Source: an uncultured Anaerofilum sp. (GTDB lineage Bacteria; Bacillota; Clostridia; Oscillospirales; Ruminococcaceae). Taken from it: a stretch of 38,074 nucleotides of DNA. A model generated the notes under the pieces. The model worked only from the letters and a program-made list of their open reading frames with translations, was not told the origin of the DNA and ran no database searches. Shown one piece after another: positions 16,179 through 23,821 of this stretch. The position numbers and the translations under genes were made by a program. The stretch is from the NCBI GenBank assembly GCA_944385945.1, contig CALWZD010000022.1, forward strand, positions 1-38,074. Reading direction: 5' to 3'. The number at the start of each line of letters is the position of its first letter. Within the stretch, counting starts at the first letter, position 1.

Positions 16179-16502
16179 ATGAGCAATGATACAAATGTAC
16201 TTTTGCAGTCGGTTTTGGACATGGACCGCCAAGAGCGTCTGCGCACACAAGAAGCCGAAGAATACCGCGGAAAAGCGATGGCAAAGCTGGAGCAAGACCG
16301 CAAAACCATCCACGAAAAGCACCAGCAGCTGGCAAAACAGCGCATCGAGGAATATGCTCGCACGCAACAGCTTCACGAACAGGAGCTTCTCGAACAGATG
16401 AAGCAAAAAAGTGAAGCCGTAAAGCAAGAATTAACAACTGCGTATGCAGCAAAACAACAAGAATGGGTGAAAACGATTTTTGCCCGTGTTCTGGAAAGGT
16501 AA
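16179..16502 (+). CDS. ntpF: V/A-type ATPase peripheral stalk subunit H (G)
   Basis: This 107-residue hydrophilic protein, almost entirely predicted coiled coil, has heptad-rich Glu, Gln, Lys and Arg runs (KAMAKLEQDRKTIHEKHQQL). In V/A-type ATPases the first gene commonly encodes subunit H, which pairs with subunit E to form the peripheral stalk that braces the catalytic head against subunit I. The identity rests on size, coiled-coil content and position, since the sequence is weakly conserved. Two adjacent ATGs exist; the second (16179) has better spacing to GAGGTG. Ten bases separate it from subunit C. Confidence 0.8.
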   Translation: MSNDTNVLLQSVLDMDRQERLRTQEAEEYRGKAMAKLEQDRKTIHEKHQQLAKQRIEEYARTQQLHEQELLEQMKQKSEAVKQELTTAYAAKQQEWVKTIFARVLER

Positions 16503-16511
16503 GGCGCAGCG

Positions 16512-17570
16512 ATGGCAGTAACGTCATTTGGTTCAAACGCAGTGTTAGCCAAGACCAGAGCAATGTATGCCAAACAACTGACACCGCGCAATTATACCGA
16601 ATTACTTGCCTGCCGTACAGTGCCGGAAGTAGCCGCTTACCTAAAAGGAAAAACCCACTACGCAGACTGCCTTGCAAGCATCACGCCACAGGCAGTGCAT
16701 CGTGAACAGCTGGAACGATTGCTCAAACGTTACCTTTTCCAGCAGTACACTGCGGTAAGCCACTACGAGATCAGCATTGGGCAGGATTTTTATTTTTACT
16801 TTGTGATCAAAAGCGAACTGGAACTGATCCTTAAACAGCTGCACCTAATCAGTGCGCACCGTCAGCCCACCCACACGATGGCAGAACCTGAGTTTATCCG
16901 CAAATTTTCCCGTCTGGATTCCGAAAAAGTTCAGCAGGCAAAAAATTTGCTTCAGCTGGCAAGTGCGCTGGAGGGAACGAAATATGGCGAGATCCTGCAC
17001 GGCTTTGTGCAGCGACAGGATTTTGCTTTGGAAAACGACGGAACGCTCGAGATCGAGGCAGCTTTGACCGCTTATGAGTATGAAGTAAAGGAAAAAATAG
17101 CAAAAAGAAACCTTAAAGGCAAGCAGTTGCAGGAAGTTCTCGCTATGCTGCGTCGCCAAAGCGATATTGATGCGATCATAAGCATTTACCGTATGAAAAA
17201 AATGCTGAAAGCACCCAGTATGTACGCACGGCGCAGGGTCGTGATGGAGAATTCGCTGCTGTCCCAGCAGGCGATTGATCAACTGTTGGATGCACAGGAT
17301 ACCGACGAGTTTGAGCGTCGGCTCAAAACCACCTGCTATGGCAAGGAATTGAGCAAAACGGCATACGACTACATCGAGGAAGGAATGCAAAAGATTCAAT
17401 ACCGCTTCCACCTTAAAAAATTCCGTTTTTCCACCAATCCAACGGCGGTGATGCTTTGCTACTTTTTCTTGGCAGAAAATGAACTTACCAACGTTGTGCA
17501 TATCATCGAGGGCATCCGCTACGAAATGCCTACCGAGGAGATCGAACGCATTTTGGTTGGAATACAGTAA
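16512..17570 (+). CDS. ntpC: V/A-type ATPase subunit C
   Basis: This 352-residue AC39/subunit d family protein joins the central rotor to the membrane ring. It is wholly helical and rich in Leu, Gln and Arg. Family features are the opening SNAVLAKTRAMYAKQLTP, a three-fold repeat of helical bundles, and the closing YEMPTEEIERILVG. Its length matches the family. AAGGCG stands five bases before the ATG. It is followed by the headless subunit I paralogue after 16 bases. Confidence 0.92.
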   Translation: MAVTSFGSNAVLAKTRAMYAKQLTPRNYTELLACRTVPEVAAYLKGKTHYADCLASITPQAVHREQLERLLKRYLFQQYTAVSHYEISIGQDFYFYFVIKSELELILKQLHLISAHRQPTHTMAEPEFIRKFSRLDSEKVQQAKNLLQLASALEGTKYGEILHGFVQRQDFALENDGTLEIEAALTAYEYEVKEKIAKRNLKGKQLQEVLAMLRRQSDIDAIISIYRMKKMLKAPSMYARRRVVMENSLLSQQAIDQLLDAQDTDEFERRLKTTCYGKELSKTAYDYIEEGMQKIQYRFHLKKFRFSTNPTAVMLCYFFLAENELTNVVHIIEGIRYEMPTEEIERILVGIQ

Positions 17571-17586
17571 GAGAGGAGTAAGCACC

Positions 17587-18549
17587 ATGTTTTTTGATGA
17601 AAAAATGCAGCTGGTATGGGTCGACGGACCATTCGAGCAACTGGAACCTTTTGTACAAAAGTGCTGCATGGGAAACGAAAAGGTGCATCCCACCACCGCT
17701 GTGGATAAAATGAGCAGCGGAATGGGCTTTGCGCCCCCCGAACTGGAAAATGTATGGGCAAAACGCATCGAAGATCTGGAGCAAATGGCGGCCGGCTTAG
17801 AACTTCCCAATGTGCAGCCGGACTTCGAACAGGCTCGCAGTGCGCAGGTAGAGGAGTATCTGCAATCGGTTCGAACTGCACTGGATAAAAAACGCAGCGA
17901 AATGAAGACTTTGCAGGAACAGAAAAAGGTGTGCGAAGACGGTGTAGAGCAATTTGCACACTTTTCTGGGTTAGATGTGGATTTCAGCGAAGCTTTGGAA
18001 TGCGAATATATTTCCATTCGTTTCGGAAAACTGCCCAAAGCAGGTTACAACACCTTGCTGCGTGAGCACGGTGATGATCCGTACGTCTTTTTTATTCGAT
18101 GCAGCGAAGACAAGGATTTTTATTGGGGAATGTACTTCGCCCCTCGTGACCATCGTGCCCTGGTAGACGGTATTTTTGCAGGGCTGTACTTCGAGCGTGT
18201 GCGTCTGCCCGGTGCAAGCGGAACACCAGTGCAGATCGTAGAAAATCTAAAAGAAAACCTGCAAATCATCCAACAGCAGCTTGTGCAGGATGAGCAGGAA
18301 TTTCAGCAGATCTGGCAGACGGAAAAAATGCGTTGTGCAGGGATCTACGCAGGTTTTTGTTGTTTGGCAAGGGTTGTGGAACTGTGCAAATGTTCTGCGG
18401 TTCGTGGCGGCCACTTTTTCTATGCCGTTTGGGTAGAACAGAATGCTTTGAAAGAATTTGCTTCTACCTGTGATACGGTTGGAAAGCTTCATATGGCACT
18501 TGACATGACCTTGCCCCTGAAAAAATGGAAACAACTGAATGAACAGTAA
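17587..18549 (+). CDS. subunit I-like protein, N-terminal soluble domain only
   Basis: This 320-residue paralogue of the cytosolic half of the following subunit I is nearly collinear with it. ECEYISIRFGKLP (138-150) aligns with ECQYINIRFGFLP, DDPYVFFIRCSE (163-174) with DDPYVFFVPCSE, and YFERVRL with YFERILL. It ends where the full subunit enters its membrane domain (about residue 318), so it is a clean domain-sized protein and not a random truncation. It has no transmembrane helix. A coiled coil lies at about 80-125 and another at about 220-250. AGAGGAG stands eight bases before the ATG. In rotary ATPases this domain holds the tops of the E/H stalks. A free copy could cap one stalk, act as an assembly factor or inhibit; the role is unknown. 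The homology is firm, the function is inference. Confidence 0.88.
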   Translation: MFFDEKMQLVWVDGPFEQLEPFVQKCCMGNEKVHPTTAVDKMSSGMGFAPPELENVWAKRIEDLEQMAAGLELPNVQPDFEQARSAQVEEYLQSVRTALDKKRSEMKTLQEQKKVCEDGVEQFAHFSGLDVDFSEALECEYISIRFGKLPKAGYNTLLREHGDDPYVFFIRCSEDKDFYWGMYFAPRDHRALVDGIFAGLYFERVRLPGASGTPVQIVENLKENLQIIQQQLVQDEQEFQQIWQTEKMRCAGIYAGFCCLARVVELCKCSAVRGGHFFYAVWVEQNALKEFASTCDTVGKLHMALDMTLPLKKWKQLNEQ

Positions 18550-18564
18550 ATTGCATCGCAATTT
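18548..18564 (+). promoter_or_regulatory. intergenic hairpin between the two subunit I genes
   Basis: AAATTGC-ATC-GCAATTT forms a 7-bp perfect stem with a 3-base loop starting at the stop codon of the upstream gene. No T tract follows, so it is not a terminator; it may tune processing or relative translation of the two genes. Confidence 0.5.
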
Positions 18565-18591
18565 GTTGAGGAAAGGAAGATGAACTGACCC

Positions 18592-20520
18592 GTGGCGATT
18601 GAAAAAATGAAGTTGGTTCGGGTGGACGGCCTTCTGACACAGTTGGACGATTTCATCGTTCGCTGTTGCATCAGCGGTGATTTTCAACCGGAACCTGCGA
18701 TTCAGTATATGTCAGCTTCTGCAAAGAACCTTTCGCTGATCGAGGAAAATCCGTATCCGCCTATGGTTCAATCGGTAGAAGATTTGTTTTCACTGGCAGA
18801 GTATACCCCTGATTGCGAGCTTACCCCCTGCAAGCATCGTGAGATCCCTAAGGATGTTTTGGACGATCTGCGGCAGATCAAGCAGCAGCTTCAGCTTTTG
18901 CAGACCCAAAAGCGTGACCAACAGCGTCATTTGGAAGAATTGCAAGAACGCCGTGCGCAGTACAGCCATTTCGAGTCGCTGGAGCCTCGTTTGGAAGAAA
19001 TCGAGGAATGTCAGTATATCAACATTCGGTTCGGATTTTTGCCGGGCGAGAGCTACCAAAAGCTGCAAAAAAACTATGCAGATGACCCGTATGTATTCTT
19101 TGTTCCTTGCAGCGAGGAAAATGGCGGATATTGGGGATTGTATTTCACCCCACACCGCAAAGCGGATGAGATCGACGGCATTTTCTCGATGCTTTATTTC
19201 GAGCGTATCTTGCTGAAAGAGGACACCGGCACGGTGAAAGAGATCCTGCAAAAACTGCAAGGCCAGATCGAGCAGGCACAGCAGTTGCTGGAACAGACCA
19301 AAGCCGAGATCGACAAGCTATGGCAGGCAAACAAAGATCGGTTTGTAGAGGTGTATGCTCAGCTGAAATGGTTGGACGAAGTGTTCGAACTTCGCCACTA
19401 TGCAGCGTATCGGGACAACTACTTTTTCTACGTCGGTTGGATCGCTGAATCGGCAGTGCCTGATTTTACTAAGCAGGTAAAGACGCTGCGTGGCATGAAG
19501 ATCAGCATTACAGACCCCAGTAAACAGGACAAAATTGCACCGCCGGTAAAGCTGAAAAACTTCTTTGCATTCCGCCCATTCGAAATGTTCGTGGGGATGT
19601 ACGGTCTGCCCAGTTATGGCGAGATGGATATTACAAACTTCGTTGCCATCACGTTCACCTTGCTGTTCGGTATGATGTTCGGCGATATGGGGCAGGGTGC
19701 TGTGCTGGCAGTGGGTGCATTTGTTCTGTATAAGTGGAAAAAAATCGAAATGGCAAAACTGGTCATTCCCTGTGGCATTTCTTCCATGGTTTTCGGTTTT
19801 GTGTTCGGCTCGGTGTTTGGATTCGAACACGCACTCGACCCTGTCTATCATGCGCTTGGCTGGGAAGGCAAACCGCTGGAGGTCATGGAGTCGATCAATA
19901 CCGTGCTGCTGATGGCGATCGGTATCGGTGTTGCACTGGTGATCGTTTCGATCTTACTCAACATCATCTCCAGCATCCACAAGGGGCTGTGGGGAGAAGC
20001 GATCTTCTCAAATAATGGCATCGTAGGGCTGCTGGTTTATCTGGCAGGCGTCAATATGGTAAGTGCCTTTATGGGGGGTCCCAATCCTCTGCCCGCAGTA
20101 GTGGCACAGGCAATTTTAATCGTTGGGCTGATACTGCTTTTCTTCAAAGAAGTATTGGTCGGATATGTGGATAAGCATCCTCACTGGAAACCCGAAAGCT
20201 GGGCAGATTACAGTATGCAGAATATTTTCGAATTGCTGGAATACTTGCTTTCCTATTTTTCCAACACGGTATCGTTTTTGCGTGTCGGTGCTTTCGTAAT
20301 CGTTCACGCTGCGATGATGCTGGTCGTGTTCAGTCTGGCAGGCGAACCTGCAAACCCCATCGTGGTCGTTTTGGGCAATGCATTGGTCATCTGTCTGGAA
20401 GGTCTGCTTTCCGGCATTCAGGGCTTGCGTTTGGAGTTTTATGAAATGTTCAGCCGCTGTTATGAGGGCGGCGGACGTCCCTTCCACGGGGTAAAACTTG
20501 CAGCAGAAAAAGAAGAATGA
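18592..20520 (+). CDS. ntpI: V/A-type ATPase subunit I (a)
   Basis: This is the 642-residue stator subunit. Residues 1-318 form the cytosolic domain that binds the peripheral stalks, with coiled coils near 85-125 and 215-245. From about 325 (NFFAFRPFEMFVGMYGLP) on, about seven or eight transmembrane helices form the half-channels, including FGMMFGDMGQG (359-369). The essential arginine is in SFLRVGAFVIVHA (Arg 564), facing the ring glutamate. The likely start is the GTG at 18592. Upstream in the same frame lies ATG-AAC-TGA at 18580-18588 directly after AAAGGAAG, so the nearest ATG gives a two-codon peptide. The spacing from that site to the GTG is about 12 bases, longer than usual. The gene is otherwise intact. 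Confidence 0.93.
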   Translation: MAIEKMKLVRVDGLLTQLDDFIVRCCISGDFQPEPAIQYMSASAKNLSLIEENPYPPMVQSVEDLFSLAEYTPDCELTPCKHREIPKDVLDDLRQIKQQLQLLQTQKRDQQRHLEELQERRAQYSHFESLEPRLEEIEECQYINIRFGFLPGESYQKLQKNYADDPYVFFVPCSEENGGYWGLYFTPHRKADEIDGIFSMLYFERILLKEDTGTVKEILQKLQGQIEQAQQLLEQTKAEIDKLWQANKDRFVEVYAQLKWLDEVFELRHYAAYRDNYFFYVGWIAESAVPDFTKQVKTLRGMKISITDPSKQDKIAPPVKLKNFFAFRPFEMFVGMYGLPSYGEMDITNFVAITFTLLFGMMFGDMGQGAVLAVGAFVLYKWKKIEMAKLVIPCGISSMVFGFVFGSVFGFEHALDPVYHALGWEGKPLEVMESINTVLLMAIGIGVALVIVSILLNIISSIHKGLWGEAIFSNNGIVGLLVYLAGVNMVSAFMGGPNPLPAVVAQAILIVGLILLFFKEVLVGYVDKHPHWKPESWADYSMQNIFELLEYLLSYFSNTVSFLRVGAFVIVHAAMMLVVFSLAGEPANPIVVVLGNALVICLEGLLSGIQGLRLEFYEMFSRCYEGGGRPFHGVKLAAEKEE

Positions 20521-20544
20521 TCTGCTGTATCAAAAGCCAATCTT

Positions 20545-20600
20545 CGCACGCAGTGCGGTTTGGAATAGGCATTTTCAAAGGCAAAATAGCTTTTGAAAAT
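20545..20600 (+). promoter_or_regulatory. two hairpins before the ring subunit gene
   Basis: The 115-base gap before subunit K holds CGCAC-GCA-GTGCG (20545-20557). It also holds a 12-bp stem with one G-U pair at 20571-20582/20589-20600 around a 6-base A-rich loop. There is no adjacent T run. Such structures commonly protect or set translation of the high-copy ring subunit; a partial attenuator is also possible. Confidence 0.55.
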
Positions 20601-20635
20601 ACGTACAATCTTTTTATTATTTGGAGGAAAAACTT

Positions 20636-21088
20636 ATGAATATCGTATTTCAACTTCTGCTCGCTTTGGTTCCCGTTGTAATGCTGCTGGCTGCTACCGC
20701 TGTGATCGCAAACAAGGTGAGCGCAGGTAAACTGAGTGTAAAAAAATCCTTTGCAATGAATGGTGCAACTTTCGTTGTGATTCTGCTGGTAGGCTGCCTG
20801 ATGGCTGCAACTGTTTTCGGTGCAGATGCAAGTACTGCAATGACCGCTGCTGAGCGTGTTGCAAGCAACGAAAGCATGGGTCTGGGTCTGTTGGCTGCTG
20901 CTTTGGTAACCGGTCTGGCTGGTATCGGCGGCGGTATCGCAGTTGCTGCCGGCGCACCCGCTGCGATCGCTGCTGCAAGTGAAGATCCCAAAAGCTTTGG
21001 TAAATCTCTGATCTTCGTTGCTCTGGGCGAATCCATTGCTCTGTACGGTGTTGTTATCTCCATCCTGATCCTCAACAAGCTGGTATAA
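20636..21088 (+). CDS. ntpK: V/A-type ATPase ring subunit K (c)
   Basis: This 150-residue proteolipid has four transmembrane helices, a fused pair of hairpins, at about 6-26, 43-62, 83-112 and 124-147. The second hairpin carries the single ion-binding carboxylate Glu 132 in VALGESIALYGV; the first lacks one, as usual for V-type rings. Ser 133 and Tyr 137 have the spacing of the Glu-Ser...Tyr ligands in known sodium-binding rings. The partner helix reads GIGGG, where sodium rings usually have Gln, so ion specificity is open. I chose the ATG at 20636 with GGAGG eight bases upstream. The 115-base leader with hairpins suggests separate control of this high-copy subunit. Confidence 0.94.
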   Translation: MNIVFQLLLALVPVVMLLAATAVIANKVSAGKLSVKKSFAMNGATFVVILLVGCLMAATVFGADASTAMTAAERVASNESMGLGLLAAALVTGLAGIGGGIAVAAGAPAAIAAASEDPKSFGKSLIFVALGESIALYGVVISILILNKLV

Positions 21089-21111
21089 GCCCGAAAGGAG
21101 GGCAAAACGCA

Positions 21112-21420
21112 ATGCGTTTTTATCTAATCAGCGATAACGTAGATACATTGGTAGGAATGCGGCTGGCTGGCATCGACGGCGTAGTTGCTCACGAGGATTC
21201 CGAAGTGGAACAGGCACTGCAATCGGTTCTGGACGCCGGTGACGTCGGAATGATTTTGGTGACCGAAAAGCTGATGAACCAATTCGGCGAGCATTTCGAC
21301 CAGGTGCGCCAGACCATGTCGCAGCCGTTGATCGTTGAGATCCCCGACCGCCACGGTGCGGTGAACGGCAAAGACCGCATTACAAAATATGTACGCGAGG
21401 CAATCGGCGTCAAGATTTGA
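21112..21420 (+). CDS. ntpG: V/A-type ATPase subunit F
   Basis: This 102-residue soluble rotor-shaft protein has a Rossmann-like fold and opens FYLISDNVDTLVGMRLAGIDG, close to the family signature. VGMILVTEKLM (about 45-55) and PLIVEIPDRHG (about 72-82) are the other conserved blocks. It binds subunit D in the central shaft. AAAGGAGGG precedes the ATG, and the subunit E gene follows after 10 bases. In enterococcal naming this subunit is NtpG. Confidence 0.94.
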   Translation: MRFYLISDNVDTLVGMRLAGIDGVVAHEDSEVEQALQSVLDAGDVGMILVTEKLMNQFGEHFDQVRQTMSQPLIVEIPDRHGAVNGKDRITKYVREAIGVKI

Positions 21421-21430
21421 GGTGCAAAGT

Positions 21431-22024
21431 ATGATTCAGCAACAAGAACGTGCAGAAAAGTTTTTTCGTGCCATTCGTCGGGATGCCGAGCGGCGCAGAA
21501 AAGAGATCAAACAGCAAATTGATTCCTTTATCCAGCAGGAAACAGATAAGGTAGAACAGGCAGAGCAGCAGGCAGCCGACGAGCGTGTTCGCTACGAAAG
21601 CGAGCGTGTACAGGCAGAAACCAATAGTCGTTTGTCGAAAGCTACCATCGAAGTAAGTGCCGACTTGGCAGCAAGCCGAAGTGCGATCACTGCGCAGGTA
21701 TTTGGACAGGTGGCACAACAGCTGGTGGAATTTACCAAAACAGAAGAATATATTCAGTGGCTGGCAGATGGGCTGAAACAGATGCAGACCCTGCTGGGCG
21801 ATGATATGACGGTATACGCAGCCCAAAACGATGTGCAGCAGGTGGAAAAAGCAGTTAAACAGGCAGGTGTTTGCTGCAAGGTAGCTGTTGCAAAAGACAT
21901 CCAGGTGGGCGGTGTACGTGCCGAAAAAGGCAGCAAAAAAGTGGACGATACTTTGGACAGCCGCCTGAAAGCGCAGGAGGACTGGTTCTATCAAAATTCC
22001 GGTCTTTCCATTGCAATCCAGTGA
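21431..22024 (+). CDS. ntpE: V/A-type ATPase peripheral stalk subunit E
   Basis: This 197-residue stalk protein has an N-terminal ~100 residues of continuous coiled coil (KEIKQQIDSFIQQETDKVEQ region, rich in Glu, Gln and Arg) that pairs with subunit H. A C-terminal globular part with VGGVRAEKGSKKVDDTLDSR (about 159-178) docks on the catalytic head, as in subunit E homologues. The start is the ATG at 21431 with GAGGTG six bases upstream. The frame is open further back, but that part overlaps subunit F and is not conserved. Confidence 0.88.
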   Translation: MIQQQERAEKFFRAIRRDAERRRKEIKQQIDSFIQQETDKVEQAEQQAADERVRYESERVQAETNSRLSKATIEVSADLAASRSAITAQVFGQVAQQLVEFTKTEEYIQWLADGLKQMQTLLGDDMTVYAAQNDVQQVEKAVKQAGVCCKVAVAKDIQVGGVRAEKGSKKVDDTLDSRLKAQEDWFYQNSGLSIAIQ

Positions 22025-22039
22025 AACGAGGTGTAAGCG

Positions 22040-23818
22040 GTGAGTGAACCGATTCTGATCCATGGCATCAACGGTCCTGTTGTTACCATCAAAGGAAAAA
22101 CAGGGCTTGGCATGATGGAAATGGTATACGTGGGCGAACAGCGTCTGGTCGGCGAAGTGATTGGACTGGACAGCCAAAAGACCACGATTCAGGTATACGA
22201 GGAAACCGGCGGTTTGCGTCCGGGTCAGCCGGTATACCCCAGCGGTGGCCCGATGTGTGTTACACTGGGTCCCGGTATTTTGAGAAATATCTACGATGGT
22301 ATCCAGCGTCCGCTGCCTGCTATCGAAAAACGGTCGGGTGCATTTATCGGTAAGGGTGCAAACGTTCCCTCGCTCGACCCCGATGCAAAATGGGACGTTA
22401 CCTTGACTGTAAAGGTCGGCGATACCCTTTCGGCAGGTCAGGTGTATGCTACCTGCCCCGAAACCCCGATTATCCTGCATAAATGTATGTTGGCACCCGG
22501 CAAAAGCGGAAAGATCGTGTGGACAGCTCCCAACGGCAGCTATACCGTCAACGACGTTGTGGCAAAGTTGGAAACTGCTACCGGTGAAGTGGAAGAACTG
22601 ACCCTGTGCCAGAAATGGCCGATTCGTACTCCCCGTCCGGTAGAAACACGTATGGGTGCTACCCGTCCGCTGATTACCGGTCAGCGTGTCATCGACACCA
22701 TGTTCCCCATTGCAAAGGGCGGTGCAGCAGCGATCCCGGGCGGATTTGGTACCGGTAAAACCATGACCCAACATCAGTTGGCAAAATGGTGCGATGCCGA
22801 CATTATCATTTATGTTGGTTGCGGTGAACGTGGAAATGAGATGACGCAGGCTTTGACCGAGTTCGGTGAAATTACCGACCCCAAGTCGGGACGTCCTTTG
22901 ACCGACCGCACTGTTTTGATTGCTAACACCTCCAATATGCCAGTGGCAGCCCGTGAAGCATCTATCTATACCGGCGTTACTTTGGCGGAGTACTACCGTG
23001 ACATGGGCTATCATACCGCTATGATGGCGGACTCCACCAGCCGTTGGGCAGAGGCTTTGCGTGAGATCAGCGGTCGTTTGGAAGAAATGCCTGCTGATGA
23101 AGGCTTCCCTGCATATCTGCCCAGCCGTTTGGCTGAGTTCTACGAACGTGCAGGCTATGTGCGTACGTTGGATGGACAGGAAGGTTCGGTCACTTTGATC
23201 GGCGCAGTAAGCCCGCAAGGTTCCGACTTCTCCGAACCTGTTACCCAGAACACCAAGCGTTTTACCCGTTGCTTCTGGGCGTTGGATAAAGCGTTGGCAT
23301 ATGCCCGTCACTATCCGGCTATCAACTGGAACGACAGTTATTCCGAGTACACCAGTGATTTGGCACATTGGTACTACGACAATGTTGGTCAGGACTTCCT
23401 TTCTTGCCGTGAAGAACTGGCAGGGATTTTGTTGCAGGAAAACAGCTTGATGGAGATCGTAAAGCTGATCGGTTCCGACGTTCTGCCCGACGATCAAAAA
23501 CTGGTCATCGAGATCGCACGTGTCGTGCGTGTCGGATTCTTGCAGCAGAATGCGTTCCATAAGGACGATACGTTCGTTCCTATGGAAAAACAACTGAAGA
23601 TGATGCAGGTTATTTTGCACCTGTACCACAAATGTCAGGACATCGTAGCCCGTCAGGTTCCGCTGTCCCAAATCATCCAGTTGGGCTTGTTTGATAAGGT
23701 CATCAAAATCAAATACGATGTTCCCAACGACAAGCTGGAAATGCTGGATGACTATATCAACGAGATCAATCAGGCTTTGGGGCGTTTCCTCAATACCGAT
23801 TACAGAAAGGGGGAGTAA
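22040..23818 (+). CDS. ntpA: V/A-type ATPase catalytic subunit A
   Basis: This is the 592-residue nucleotide-hydrolysing subunit. The beta-barrel domain (1-75) is followed by the V/A-specific non-homologous insert (about 110-190, AGQVYATCPETPIILHKCML). The catalytic core has the P-loop GGFGTGKT (234-241, Lys 240), catalytic Glu 263 in GERGNEM and DSTSRWAEALREISGRLEEM. A helical C-terminal domain closes it. The start is a GTG with GAGGTG six bases ahead. Subunit B follows after 3 bases. The enzyme could run as an ATP-driven ion pump or as a synthase; the sequence does not decide. Confidence 0.97.
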   Translation: MSEPILIHGINGPVVTIKGKTGLGMMEMVYVGEQRLVGEVIGLDSQKTTIQVYEETGGLRPGQPVYPSGGPMCVTLGPGILRNIYDGIQRPLPAIEKRSGAFIGKGANVPSLDPDAKWDVTLTVKVGDTLSAGQVYATCPETPIILHKCMLAPGKSGKIVWTAPNGSYTVNDVVAKLETATGEVEELTLCQKWPIRTPRPVETRMGATRPLITGQRVIDTMFPIAKGGAAAIPGGFGTGKTMTQHQLAKWCDADIIIYVGCGERGNEMTQALTEFGEITDPKSGRPLTDRTVLIANTSNMPVAAREASIYTGVTLAEYYRDMGYHTAMMADSTSRWAEALREISGRLEEMPADEGFPAYLPSRLAEFYERAGYVRTLDGQEGSVTLIGAVSPQGSDFSEPVTQNTKRFTRCFWALDKALAYARHYPAINWNDSYSEYTSDLAHWYYDNVGQDFLSCREELAGILLQENSLMEIVKLIGSDVLPDDQKLVIEIARVVRVGFLQQNAFHKDDTFVPMEKQLKMMQVILHLYHKCQDIVARQVPLSQIIQLGLFDKVIKIKYDVPNDKLEMLDDYINEINQALGRFLNTDYRKGE

Positions 23819-23821
23819 GCC

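Noticed and set aside
16845..18038. 397-codon minus-strand open frame
   Set aside because: It is antisense to subunit C and the short subunit I gene. It is Ser/Cys/Phe-rich and carries no motif.
18580..18591. Subunit I as a pseudogene because of an in-frame TGA
   Set aside because: The stop lies before the conserved region. The protein from the GTG at 18592 is complete with all functional residues.
21410..23671. 753-codon minus-strand open frame
   Set aside because: It lies wholly antisense to the subunit E and A genes, which have complete motifs and ribosome binding sites. Its product is rich in His, Cys, Thr and Gln with no domain, typical of an antisense shadow created by codon bias.
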